64,000 nt of DNA from Oscarella lobularis (taxonomy: Eukaryota > Porifera > Homoscleromorpha > Homosclerophorida > Oscarellidae), in assembly GCF_947507565.1 (NCBI RefSeq), contig NC_089175.1, forward strand, positions 6,623,733 to 6,687,732, written 5' to 3'. Position 1 is the stretch's first letter. Each line of letters opens with the position of its first letter. Shown here piece by piece: positions 9,643 to 21,513 of this stretch. The notes beneath the pieces are model-generated. The model had not been told where the DNA came from, did no database searches, and worked only from the letters and a program-made list of their open reading frames with translations. The translations under genes and the position numbers were made by a program.

Positions 9643-12600
9643 ATGGCAGATCCAAAGTGGAAACGTCTCGTTCCTGTCACAGACAAGATTGTGCCTCTTC
9701 TCGCCAACGCTCTTGTTGGAGGATCTCTTCTGGATAGACTTCTAGCTTTAAATGTCGTTTCCTATTCTCAGTACGACGAGCTTTCTCTTTTTTCAGAGAA
9801 TCCGAGATATTCACTGGAAGATAGGTCTCGGAAGTTGCTTGAATGTCTGAGGCGACGTCCGCCTCCTAGCTTCGATGCGTTTTGCGCTGCCCTGCAGAAG
9901 GAAGATCGAAAGGCAGTGTACGATTTACTAGTCACTTCTGCCACAGCCACCGAAATTCAATTTCAAGAATCGGCTAAGCTGCCTTGCAAAACTCCTGTAC
10001 ATAAAACTCCAATTGCCCGTGTTGATAACGTGAAAGAAAACTCCTCTAGCCCCAAAAGGGCTGTGGATGGCGTTGTTTCTACTACAAGCGTAGCTCAAGG
10101 TCATGAATTGCCAAAGTCAAGCAGACCGCCTTACGAAGAACTTCTGGCTCAGGAAGATGATACTCGAATTGCCTGTGGTGAGAAGTGTAGTCCCAATTGC
10201 ACCTCTGAACCTCAGAAAACGGCTCTATCAAGACGGCCAGCGACGCTATTAATTTTCGTTCAAGACGACCTTAAAGATGCTTGGGAACCCACTTGTGAAA
10301 GTTTTCTTCGCATTGTTGAATCATACGCTGCTGCAGCGCATCCTGAAAGAAAAATCTCGGTGACCTGGAAATACGTTTCAAAAATGACTTTCTTTCACGA
10401 AATAAAGTCGGATCGTATTTCAATTAACAAAGAGTCGGATCGTATTTCAATTAACAAAAAGTGCCTGGTACAAATTAACTTACCAAAGACGACACCAGAA
10501 GACTTCGAAAAATGTGGAAACCATCTCCTTGAGATAATGTCTAACTTGGTTTTAATTAAAATATTTAAGATCACATCCCGATGCTGTATTGTGCATTTGA
10601 CTTTTACTGCAAACGGATTTATACATTTCATTTGCGGTTTGAACGCTGCTAGCAATTTTGCTCATCTCATAATCTTTGATTCTTGTGCGACACTTCAAAT
10701 CGGTTCTCTCCCACCTGTCAAGCTCGCCGCTCTTCTACGTTTTGGAGAACCCCAATCAGTGTCTGAGGCATTTTCCCTCCTAGAAAAAGTAGGAATAGAA
10801 GCGTCAGAGTGAATGTGGCCTTATAACACTGTCTAACACAGAATCGCTTTTCCGTTCACCTATCGACGTCACAGCTATTTGATGCTGTAGATAAAGCTAA
10901 TCATTGCTTATTTTATGTGCAAGAGAAGCTCAGGAGTGCTACTGAAAAAAGTAACATTTATAAAAAGTCAATTATTGATTAATTAACCTATATTCCTTAA
11001 GTCAATGACACCGGGCAATGTAATGAACACATAGTCACCTCTTTAGAAAACACGACTATGCAGTTGGAATTAAAAGTATGCTGTAAATTCAAAGACTAAT
11101 TCAAGCAGGCAATTTTGATTAGATTCGTTACCTGAAAAAAAAATTTTCAACAATAAAGAAGCAGCTTGATACTGTTAGAAAACGACAAACGGTGAGCGCT
11201 AAGTTTTAACTAGTTCAAACAGGCAATCAAGCTAATGTAGACTTTGAAAATCAACAATACAGCTATAAGGAAGTATATTGATACTGTTCAAAAGACACAA
11301 AAGGTTTGCGGCACTTCATTGACCATGCTAACTAAGCAACGCGTTCGTAGAGCTAAAAATGTGGTTACTTCTTTTTTTAGGACAACGGCGCTTCGGACAA
11401 AGAAGTTGTAAACACTTCCGACCCGCCTAACCGTTCTCAGGAAATTTACGACGAGGCTCTAAGGCGCGGCTCCATAAGAGTGAATCGTTGTCGCGTCATT
11501 GTTGCCGGTCAAGACGGAGCTGGCAAGTCATGTCTTGTAGATTCTCTTTTGAACAGACCCTTCGAGAAAAAGAAAGCGAGCACAGAAGGAGCAGCCGTAA
11601 CAATGATCCACACAACGACAAGCGGTTGGGTCGTCACTGACACGAAGGATCACTTAGATCCGCTAATTGCAGAGGGTGTCTATCGTATGAATCAGCAGCA
11701 GTTGACGTCGAAGAGCTGGCAAGAAGACTCTTCTGAATCATCCCATTTTGTACTAAATTCAAAACCGAAAGACGAAAAGGCAGACAAAACAGACCCTTCC
11801 TCAGCAATAATTTATCTGAAACCAGCACCAACAGTAGAAACGCAGGAAGAGGATTTGAAAAAGTTTGGTATTGAAGCGAAAACGCTCACGTCAAGCCAGC
11901 TACAATTAATCAACACTTTTCTCACAAATAGACCAAGTAAAGAAGATCTTCGTGAGAGAATCCTGGGCGTTCGCGATATCTGGGATTTGGGTGGACAGGA
12001 AGTTTATCTCGCCACTCATTCGGCTCTCATGCCGGACAGCAAAGCGTTTTGTATGTCAATTTACATGATTGTAATGGACATCTCAAAGTCGCTGTCAGAT
12101 AAAGCGGAGTCGTTTCATCGATCATCCGATGGCGAAGTAGTAGACCTAACAAATGAATTAGGCTGGATTCGCACAAACGGAGACTTTCCTCTCTACTGGT
12201 TTGGGTCAATCACAACGGCCCATGAAGAGACGCCTAGGGGCGACAATTGGCTGGGCAAAGACGAAGAAGTGGCTCCTCCTCCTGTCTTTGTAATTGGAAC
12301 TCACCGAGACGTCTTGGACAGCAACAAGGAGAAGTTTCCGAATTCAGACTCAGTAAAAGAATGGTTGATGGACCAAGGCAAGTTACTGGAAGAACTTTTG
12401 AGCGACAGCGACTTCAAAAAACACATCGTCATCCCGAGACCCAAGAAAGACGAAGATTTCCACGAAATGGCTCATTTCATCAAAAGAATTTTCCTAATAG
12501 ACAATTCGGTCTCCGGTTCAGGTTCCCCGTGTAAATGCGTTGAAGAAATTCGAGAGCGAGTCGATCGCATGACGACGTATTGGCAAAAAGCGAAAAAGCA

Positions 12601-15600
12601 GCCTCTATTTTGGGTTTACCTTGAAATTCTTCTGTTTCGGTGGAGCGAGGTCATGAAAACTGTTGTGGCTAAAGTAGACGAAATAGCGATGCTAGCTCAG
12701 CATCCGACAATCTGCAATATTTCAAGTCGAGACGAAGTCCTCGTGGCTCTGAAATATCTCGCAAGCGTCGGAGTAATTCTCTATTACCCGGAAGTAGAAG
12801 ACTTGAAGAACGTCGTTTTTACGAAACCTACGTGGGTAATCAAAATGCTGTCAGCTTTTGTGACAGCGGTAAAGCCAGGTCCGTTGATGGAGCCACAGTC
12901 GGACTCTCTGACAAAGAAAGGAGTGATGACTAATGACTTGATGATGTATCGTTTACAACAAATACGCAAAGCCGACTGTAGTGATTCGGCTACTGACCCA
13001 AAAGACGCCGATAGCGAAAGAGTTGAAGCAGAGAATAGGCTAATTGTACGTCTTCTAGAACTCTTTGACGTCATCACACCTGTTGAAGGCCAGAGGAATT
13101 ATTACGTTCCTTCAATGCTCAAAGCGCCGTTTCTGCATAATTTTACTTATTTGGAACGTCTTACTTCTTCAGGCGACGAGTCACGTCGTTTCGATCTTCC
13201 GGCTCTCATCGTCATCCCAAAGAAGGCAAAATTTGTTCCGGAATGTCTCTTCTTTCGTCTTATAACACGCTTTCTCAAAGTGTATCCGATGAAACCGCGG
13301 CTTTCACGTCATCAATGCATCTTCCTTGTTCAAGACAAATCGCCGTTAGAAGGTACGTACCGCCGTAGCGGCATTTTTCAGTTTAATCGTTTTAATCCTT
13401 TGCTAATATTAGTATTAGTGGAAGTTGAGCTGTTGTATCACAAGCGAGGCAAATGGGTAGCTTTGACGATTCTTTTTGTAAATGAAGAGGACCGGGAAAA
13501 GATAAGCGGACAGTTCTTGCCGTCAATCAAGAGCGAGTTGCACGAGCAAATGAAAAATGTCTGTATGCAAGGCATGAGTGGTTTTAGGTATAGCATCTGC
13601 TGTCAAACAAAGAAAGCCGCTCGTAGGGACGGGGAGTTTGGCATTGATCCCAAAGAACTTTTTGTTTTCGACGAGGATAGCGACGATTCATCACAACCAC
13701 CACGAAAAATTCCCAGAGTCTATTTTAATCCATTCGATGAGCCAATTTCTAAAAAACAACAAGAGTTGAATGTTGACTGTTGGTTTGCACCCAAACCCAT
13801 CAGTGATAGTCAAGGTAAGATAGAGGTAGTATACGTTTCACTTGATTGCTGTACAGTTTTTTGCAGAGGCTCTTCCTCAGGCGATCAATAATCGCCTTAC
13901 TCGCATTGTTGCGTCCTTAGTCAAAGCAAAATGGGATGAGTTTGCTGTTTTCTTGGAGAATAGTGCCAGTGACATACAACAATACAAAGAAAATTGGGGC
14001 TCGAATTTTTTTCGGGCCGTGAATGTCATAGACAATTGGGTAATAAGATGCGGTCGAGAAGCAACCGTGAATGTTCTTATTCGAGCTTGTGAAAATTGTG
14101 GCGTTCACAGACATAAAATTGCAGCTGCTTACAAGGAGAATTTGTGAGAACGCTTAGTTCTTGAGACCTCCCCTTTTTCAATTTTTTTTAGATTCAGTCA
14201 ACGGGATCAGTACTTTGCGTCACCAATTGAAACGAAACAACCAGGCGTCGGAGAGGTTGGCCAAGCTAGAAGTATTTCTTCGCCTTCTTTGAATTTTATG
14301 AAGGCTCCTCGTCTTCCAATTGATCCAAAAGCTTTTCCAACCGGTTCCAAGCCTCTGATTTCAATGAAGAGTATTATTCCGGTTTCCGAAGAAGATTTTA
14401 TTCTTGCTTCGTCGGAGCCGACGCATTTGTTGGAGGATCAAAGTTCGTCGAGTCTGAAAGATGGCAAAGAGGAGAGGCAGGAAAGGGCTATAGCCTCGCC
14501 AAAGAATCTTTCTGCCAAAGTAGACGTACTCGATGATACAAAAGGCATACTTTGCCTAAAACACACGAACTGGAAGAGCGTTGGAGAGGTTCTTGAATCC
14601 AATAAATTGGTTGACACTTCAAAGGCTTCTGAACTGGTCTCGGAGTCAGTGGAACACACGAACTGGAAGAGCGTTGGAGAGGTTCTTGAATCCAATAAAT
14701 TGGTTGACACTTCAAAGGCTTCTGAACTGGTCTCGGAGTCAGTAGAAGTCAATCGTTTTTGCAAGGATGTTTTTGGTCTGATCCGTTCTTTTGTCATAAA
14801 AGACAGGCGTTCATGCACAGTAGGCAGCGGAGGAGGCCAGATACACTTGAAAAGCACGGGAGTAACTGTGACTCTTCCAGAGAATGCTGTAAGTGAAGCT
14901 ACGAACATTTCCGTGACCTCTTATTTTCCGGAAGATTACAAAGAAACTCCAGCAATAACTTGTGTCACCACAGTCCTGCCTCATGGATTGACCCTTAGAA
15001 AGAAAGCAGCAATGGAGCTGCGACATCATCTCAACTTAGAAAAACCGTTTAGAATTAGAATTCTTTATCACAGTGGCCTTTCAACGTGTGAAAAAGGATA
15101 TCAGTTGCTTGCCGATCTGAACCAAGGGGAAATGTCTGCCGTTGACGGTGAGACTGAATTTCGAGTGGAAAGAAATTGCATTCGCATTCTTTGTCGTGGA
15201 TTCTCCGAGCACTGCATTATACAGGAAGGTTATTTTTTTATTTCTGTTCGACTTTATGCTCCTCTTTCTTTCACTGAAGGAGATTCGCAAGGAAGTGTTG
15301 TTGCATCTCTATCGTGTCAGTGCGATGAGGTTACGAAAAAAATTGACAAAGATCAGAGAGAATTGGCTGGCGAACCCAGAGAATGCAAGGACTTTCAGAA
15401 TGATTACATCAACGTTGACTCAACGGAGAAAGTAAAGTTGTCTGTCGATCCAACGAATGACAGTTCGGTCTTGTTTTCCGTTAACGGCACCTTAAGTCGC
15501 TCTATTCCTGCAATGGTTTTGAAGTCAATGATTGGTGAAGGCCACATGAAGTACATAACACAATCGTTTAATCTTAAGCGGACAAAAAACACATGTGTCA

Positions 15601-16094
15601 GGATTAAATTTACCTTTAACGCTTTTGACAAAACTGGCTCTACCGTAGGGTCATTTCAGCTCTACCCGGTAATATGGCGACAGATGCCAAGACCGGAGAA
15701 TTTGAGGTCTCCTTTAAACGGACATTCCAGGAATGACGACAGGTCAATTCATTCCTCATCAGTAAATGCTATGGTTAGTCGAACAGCTGAAGACCAGCTA
15801 GACAACGTGGTGTCTCCAGATGAACAAAGTGATGTGGCTAGAGGCATCGGACGTGGCTGGAGGCATGTAGGAGCGGCTCTTGGGCCGGACCCAAAGTTTA
15901 CGCCCATTGAATTAGATAGCTTTGAAGATCGAGATAGCGATCGAAATAGTGCCCTGAAAATGCTTAATACCTGGGCAGAAAAGCATCACAAAAACGCCAC
16001 GAGAAGAATGCTCATACTTGCTCTGAGAAAAGAAGACCAAAACGCCTTGATATCAAGCGTTTTCAAGTGTGATCCCGACAGTCTTGCAACGTAG
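9643..16094 (+). CDS. ROCO1: CARD-unknown-ROC-COR-Death-ZU5-Death protein
   Basis: Model: 9643-10788, 11381-13352, 13419-13814, 13867-14143 and 14192-16094 (1897 residues, phases 0,1,1,2 all consistent). Residues 1-100 look like a CARD. Residues 195-382 form a second, unassigned domain. ROC has the P-loop GQDGAGKS (about 425-432), switch II DLGGQE (about 583) and THRD (about 689), followed by COR, a Death-like helical domain, ZU5 (about 14815-15215) and a terminal Death domain (15838-16080, GRGWRHVGAALG). ROC-COR-Death is the C-terminal plan of DAPK1, and ZU5-Death that of UNC5 and PIDD. A role in apoptotic or immune signalling is inferred. The ROC P-loop looks able to bind nucleotide. The exon 1 donor (AAA|GTAGGA) is the least certain junction, because the exon otherwise ends in a stop at 10812. 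A 51-bp intron-like segment (15229-15279) may also be removed. Confidence 0.82.
10407..10460 (+). repeat. 27-bp in-frame duplication in ROCO1 exon 1
   Basis: Two adjacent, nearly identical 27-bp units each encode SDRISINKE/K inside the unassigned second domain of ROCO1. The length keeps the frame. Confidence 0.85.
11093..11306. repeat. Tandem duplication of about 115 bp in ROCO1 intron 1
   Basis: Two diverged copies, each running from a CAGGCAAT block to GATACTGTT followed by an A-rich tail and a GT. Each looks like a mini-exon with a donor (CGACAAACG|GTGAGC; ACACAAAAG|GTTTGC), but I could not join them to the flanking exons in phase, so I leave them out of the model. Confidence 0.5.
14562..14747 (+). 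repeat. 93-bp in-frame tandem duplication in ROCO1 linker
   Basis: Two practically identical 93-bp units (31 codons, starting HTNWKSVGEVLE) lie between the first Death domain and ZU5. Near identity points to a recent event. Confidence 0.9.
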
Positions 16095-17540
16095 TGTCCT
16101 CCTTCATTGCACTGCTTTGGAGGCACAAGTATAGGGCTATGTGTTTCTAAGTGTGTAGTTTCATATCATGCATTGTTTTCAGGTGTATAGCCTCGTAGCT
16201 GCGTAAAGTTAATCGTGTTGGTATTTGTAATGCTGATATTGTGACGTCTGACTTGTCTTAATGAATTGCTAGGATCTGTCATGACTACTGTGAAATACAG
16301 ACAAAGAAAAGTCGTAAAAATGTATGAATAGGAGAATCAATGAATCACTCCACGTAATACACGTAGTTAGAATAATAACTGTTAGATAGAGCATAAAGTG
16401 TCGTCATCATCAGCAGAACTAGCAGCAGCCAGCAAACGACTTTGCTGGAATAAGTGAACGGTTTCAGACGTACAGCATAGGGAGTTACGCATACATATCG
16501 GTGCTCATATTTTAAATATTTTAGGCTGTGTTACTCTTGCTTGCTTGCTTGCTTGGCGACTGCACATGCTAGTCATGTGACCTCATTGCAACATTGCGAC
16601 GGACGGCGACAACGTTTATCGACGCACTCGCTGCCCAACGGCATCGAAAGAACTGCAGCCAAGATCTCTTCCTTTCGCCGGAGCTCATCCTCTCAAAAGG
16701 AAAGAACGAGAACGCGGAAACACGGTATTTTTTGGTCGAATTCTATTCCGGAGATTTTTCCAGTCTTCCTCTAGTCAAAACAAGGCCTGAAGCTGGCGAA
16801 AGCGTTCATAGAGAAGCGATAGACGCTCTCTCGACCGCTAAGCGACTCTAACGACCACAAAAGCTTCGCAACGGCCGATAATCTTCCAGCGCAAGTTGGC
16901 TGAAGTTACGGCAACGGGCTAATCTTCTTTCAGACACGGAGTTGAGTTGTTTCGCTTAGAAACTGCGAGACTGAGTGGAAGAATCTAGCCATCATCGCCT
17001 TGAAATATTCGGACGCTTTTCCAGGCTTCAGAAATCGTGCAAAAAATACTTTGTCTTTCTCAATGGGTAAAAAATTCGATCTCAAACAAGAAGCCTGATT
17101 TATTTTATAATATCTAATCAATTATTTAATTAATTCATGCTGTGTATGTATGCTGTTTTCTAGATCTTTTGATGGCGTATTCCTCCGACAGACGCTAAGA
17201 AACTTATTTGATATTGAGAGTTTATCAGGCCCTTTGCCAGTATACCACGTAATATTATATTGGTATTTACACTGTTTGACTCACGTCATTTTTTCTTAGA
17301 AAGTGCTTTTATGCTCTACTAACACGCCAGTCAGAAACTCGCCAGAGCTGCACACAGTCATGAAGCTACGGCGGAGTTACTTTATAACTAGTACTTATTT
17401 ATCCATTCATTCCGGAAGTTATGTCATCTTTTTTTTCAGGTCTTCTAACCGCAACTGATTTTATTTTAGTGTACGTTTGTTCACATTTAAACTCACACGA
17501 ACAGGCAAGCACAGTCACAGAAACGTTAGTCTCTTTCATG
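16095..17540. other. Intergenic: ROCO 3' flank, then Z-like remnant
   Basis: Positions 16540-16850 resemble the DNA downstream of ROCO2 (32640-32940) and ROCO3 (47180-47340), including an AGTCATGTGAC block, so this is part of the duplicated unit. Positions 16940-17540 match 21900-22518 and 35290-35914: plus-strand open segments (for example LKYSDAFPGFRNR-type at 17000) that relate to gene Z but contain stops. No complete gene is visible. Confidence 0.4.
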
Positions 17541-18938
17541 CTATTCATTCTTTTTTCTAAATTTCATTTCAGAAAATGCCAAGGATGACCATCCTTTCCA
17601 TGTGTACCAAGCAATGCGATTTTGCCCGATGCCACTCATATACAAACCATTCAGGAAGGTACGATGACAGCTGTTAAACCACCAACCACCGTTCCAAGCA
17701 GCACAGCGACCACTACTCCACTTATCATTGTCTTGATCTTTTGTAGAAAACTTCATTCCATTCATGTTTCCATATGATGTTCCAGACGCTGTCATTGCAT
17801 CACCTGCTGTGCCACTGTATCCACTAAAGGTTAGCGTGTACTTGGAATTGGAGTCTCCTACATTGAAGCTACTGAACTTGGCATACGCACTGTTTCCTGA
17901 GTAGTCTTTCAAGTCAATTCTTAATTCATTTGCTCCATTTAGCTGCAAGAGCTGGTGAAGAGAAGATAAGCCAAGCCAATAATCGCTACTCAGATTGCCA
18001 AATCCTCTTTCGTAGTCATTCCATTCCCGATTAAAGTCAACTGATCTATCTTTTCGTCTTTGAAAGACTGTCCATCCCCCGCCGTCAGTCTCCATGTCAC
18101 AGTAGACAGGAATGAGGCCTATTCCCACGAAGGCAATTGTGAAACTGCCACTTGAAAGATGAGGAGATCGTTTATGCAGACAAGAGCAATCGCAGCCTTG
18201 CGAACTAACAATTACTAAACATATTGATCTTGTTGAACTCAGTAGTCAATGGCTCAAAACCTTACTTCCTAGATCTTCAAGTTGCTTTTGCAGTAATTCA
18301 ATGGGCATGACGCCAGGAGGACCTTGAATGCCTTGTTCACCTTTCTACCACAAAACGAGTTCTCCAAATTATATATTTATTTAGGTGATGGAACAGCACC
18401 TGCCCTTTGTGACCATGCTGCCCAATTTCTCCTTCAACACCCTTTGGTCCCGCAGGTCCTGTGACGCCAGAAAAACCTCGATTTCCCTTGTCTCCTTTTG
18501 AGCCAGCCTTTCCAATCTTTCCCTTTTAAAATAACAATTTAGGTCATCTGATAAATTTCTCATTGTACTGCTACCTGTGCACCGGTGTTTCCTCTGTCTC
18601 CTTTATCACCTTTAAGTCCTCTTGGTCCCAATAGCCCTCTCTCTCCAATTGGACCCTACCATTATGACCAGTTGTCGTACCTGCACATTCGGTACTTTCA
18701 CTACATACCGCTCTTCCAACTGTACCAGGCGGTCCACGTGAACCGATAGTGCCAGGTAAACCTTGTGGTCCTACGGGGCCTGGCATTCCCTGAGGTCCAG
18801 CAATGTGTTTGTGATCACACGCTGTCGACAATGTCTGCGCCGGAATTAGATAAGTTTCATAGGCCAAAAAATGCTTGCCTGAGAAGACGCGTTTGTCACA
18901 ACGTAGCCAAGTAGGCAGAAGAGCAGCAAGGTTCTCAT
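17541..18938 (-). CDS. FReD-C: secreted collagen-fibrinogen (ficolin-like) lectin
   Basis: Exons 18879-18938, 18709-18834, 18575-18655, 18400-18522, 18266-18344 and 17541-18196; 374 residues in one open frame. The signal peptide is 20 residues, because the upstream ATG used in FReD-A is TTG here, and translation starts at the second ATG (MRTLLLFCLLGYVV). The collagen stalk has intact Gly-X-Y triplets through exons 2-5. The fibrinogen domain keeps CDCSC, DQDND and GGWWFNSC. Intron 1 again has a GC donor; intron 5 has a strong donor (GGAA|GTAAGG) and in-frame stops, which fixes the exon structure for the whole family. It is divergent from gene Z across a shared promoter. Confidence 0.9.
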
Positions 18939-18985
18939 TGTTTTCAAAAAAGTATTTGGTATGAAAGTCTTCTTCTGCCTGTGCG

Positions 18986-19308
18986 CTTTTATAGATGCAT
19001 TTTAGGTACGGAAGAGACGGAATGACGTCAGGTCCGTGGTTTTTACATTTCAAGATTTCCATAAATGGACTTGTCCACGTGCGGGGGTGAGTTGCGCCTG
19101 CGCAAGACTCGTTTTCGACGTCACCATTTTCTCCTAGGAGAACGCCTGCGACCAGACGCTTTTTCGTCTCGTCAGCTGCAGAATTTCTGAACTGCTGCGT
19201 GTTTCCGACTGCATTCTACCAGCTTTTCGCCTCGAAACATCGTCGAATAGCGGAAATACGCTCTAATTCTTCCCGACTTCACTTATATGGCCTAGTTTCG
19301 AAACCAGG
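18986..19308. promoter_or_regulatory. Bidirectional promoter between FReD-C and gene Z
   Basis: TATA box on the minus strand at 18986-18993 (48 bp before the ATG), TTGCGCCTGCGCAA at 19092-19105, and the palindrome CCTAGTTTCGAAACCAGG (one mismatch) at 19291-19308. Confidence 0.55.
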
Positions 19309-19331
19309 AGCACTTCGGTCACCGAAACGAC

Positions 19332-20251
19332 TTGGTCGCGGTAGGAAAATCGAACGCAAATTACTCTAACGGAGTTCGTTCCGTCAGGAAACGAAGACCT
19401 TCGCAAGAAATTACATTCAGTATTCGAACGCTTTTCTGGGCTTTGGAAGAAATCGTGCACAACGACGAAGCCAATCCTTCCTTCTCTAACTCGTGTATGA
19501 ATGTCTTAGACAACTCATTTGATATAGAGAGTTCCGCGTTTGCTAGTGAAACAATTCTAGTTAATGTTGTAATATTGGTGTGTCTTTTGATTTACTAACC
19601 TCGGTCTTTTTAGCAAAGGCTAGTCGAAAGCTAGTCAGAGTGTTGCTTCTCTCCTTTTACACACCTAAAAGTGAGTTTCTATTTCTATTGTATTTATTTA
19701 ACCCGTATATGTGATTTACTTCTTAGGTGGGCTTTGTGACGCACTTCAGCGGCTCAACGAAAATGAGCCAACATTAGACCTTCGCTTATTGAAGAACGTT
19801 CACAATTTCAGTACAGTCATTACCTTCATTGAGGCTCTACAAAGATTCAACAATATCTTGTATCGACAACGGCTATCATCTCTAAGGTAAATATACCTTG
19901 TGAATATGTATACATATGAATATACTTTTGTCGTAACTGCTGCTCGATTGGAAAGCGTTTCCTTTGGCGCAAATTCTCAGACTCGTTTATTACATCGACG
20001 TACAATCGAATCGCCTGTCTAAAATTCAATTGGACGGCACTTGCGACGGGTACGATTGCTTGCAGTTACACTCACACATACGGAAAGGCAGTCTCAGCAA
20101 AAGAAACGTCAATCTCGTCTACGCTATTCATGTCCTTCTTCTAAATTTCATTTCAGAAAATGACAAGGGTGTGCTTCCTTTCCATGTGTGCCACGTGATA
20201 CGAGGTAATGAGCCTCTATCACTCCGATGCCCATTATTCAGAAAAGAATGA
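19332..20251 (+). CDS. Gene Z: candidate plus-strand gene of unknown function
   Basis: Candidate exons: an open segment from 19332 (VGKSNANYSNGVRS frame), then 19614-19670, 19727-19886 and 19981-20251 (stop TGA). The last three join in phase (1, 2) with GT-AG borders; the joint after the first is uncertain because no good phase-1 donor was found near 19585. The translation is leucine-rich and helical (LCDALQRLNENEPTLDLRLL); a death-fold domain is possible but not shown. Its 5' part is conserved as protein in the Y copies (VGKSNA, RSLRK, ALEETVH), which supports coding. The last exon runs antisense over the end of FReD-D by about 120 bp. Confidence 0.4.
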
Positions 20252-21513
20252 GAGCAGGCATTAAACCACCACCCAGCATTATTATAAGCAGCGCAGTTAA
20301 CGCCGTTTTTGCTGTCGTGGTCTCAATCTCTTGTCGAGAACTTCATTCCATTTGCATTATAATGTGAGAATCCAGATGCTGCTATTGCATCTCCCGCTGT
20401 GCCACTGTACCCACTAACCCTTAGCCTGTACTGGGAAGTAGAGTCCTCCACGTTGAAGCTATTGTACTTGGCGTACGCACTGTCTTCCGAGTAATCTAAG
20501 AATTCAATCCTTAATTCATTTGCTTCATTTTCCTGCCACAGCTGGTGAAGAGGAGCTAGGCCAAGCCAGTAGTCACCGCTAAGATTTCCAAATCCTCTTT
20601 CATAGTCACTCCATCCACGATTAAAGTCAGCAGATCTTTTCGTCTTTGAAAGACGGTCCATCCTCCGTTGTCCGTCTCCATGTCACAGTAGACAGGCATG
20701 AGGCCAATTCCGGCATAGGATATTGTGAAAGTGCCGCTTGAAAGATGAGGAGATCGGTTGTGTAAGCAAGAGCAATCACAGCCTTGTGAGCTTGCAATTA
20801 CTAAGAGCACAATAATATAATTGATAATAGTAGTCAGTTGCATACTTCCTAGTTCTTCAAGTTGCTTTTGCAGTAATTCTATGGGCTTGACACCAGGAAG
20901 ACCTTGGTCACCTTTCTAGTGCCAACTTCTTTTAAATTCATATCCGAAGAAATAATAGAGCAGTACCTGTCCTTTATGACCACGCTGCCCAGTATGTCCT
21001 TTATCACCCTTGGGACCCGAGGTTCCTGTAAGACCGGAAGAACCTTGGTTTCCTTTATGACCTTCTGCGCCAGCCTTTCCAGCCGTTCCCTTTTGAAAGT
21101 AATCAGTTCGTAGCTTTAGTAATTTGGTTATGATCTTACTGTTACCTGTTCACCAATATTTCCTCTGTCACCTTTATCACCTTTTGGTCCTAGTAGTCCT
21201 CTCTCTCCAGGAGGACCCTAAATAATAAACTTACTGGTCAATTGCTGGTCAAAATAACTATGCGCACTTCTCGTCCAACTGGACCGGGTGGTCCATGCGA
21301 ACCAATAGTGACAGGTAAACCTTGAGGTCCCACAGGACCTGGCAATCCCTGAGGTCCAACGATATGCTTATGATCACACACAGACTTAGCTAATGTCTGC
21401 GACAGAAAATCAAATTTGTTCTTATAGGATCAATGAAAAAAGATAATTTTAGCCTGAGATGACGCATTTTCTACAACGTAGCTCAGTAAACAGAAGAGCA
21501 GCTGTTTTTTCAT
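20129..21513 (-). pseudogene. FReD-D: disrupted ficolin-like gene
   Basis: All six exons can be placed: 21454-21513, 21268-21396, 21146-21217, 20967-21089, 20846-20915 and 20129-20782. Two lesions break the fibrinogen exon: a 4-bp deletion in the GGWTVFQRRKDGS region (about 20635) and a CAA-to-TGA change at 20323-20325, inside the calcium-site region. A Gly-to-Val change also breaks the collagen repeat in exon 2. It belongs to a distinct subfamily with FReD-F (signal peptide MKKQLLFCLLSYVV, shorter exon 3, intron 5 open in frame). Confidence 0.88.

Noticed and set aside
10870-11306. Mini-exons between the CARD exon and the ROC exon of ROCO1
   Set aside because: Donor-like ends exist, but acceptors and phases could not be combined with the neighbouring exons.
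11480-13891. ROC region as NACHT/NLR
   Set aside because: The P-loop, DxxGQ and THRD order and the following COR match ROC-COR; no NACHT helical features or LRRs were seen.
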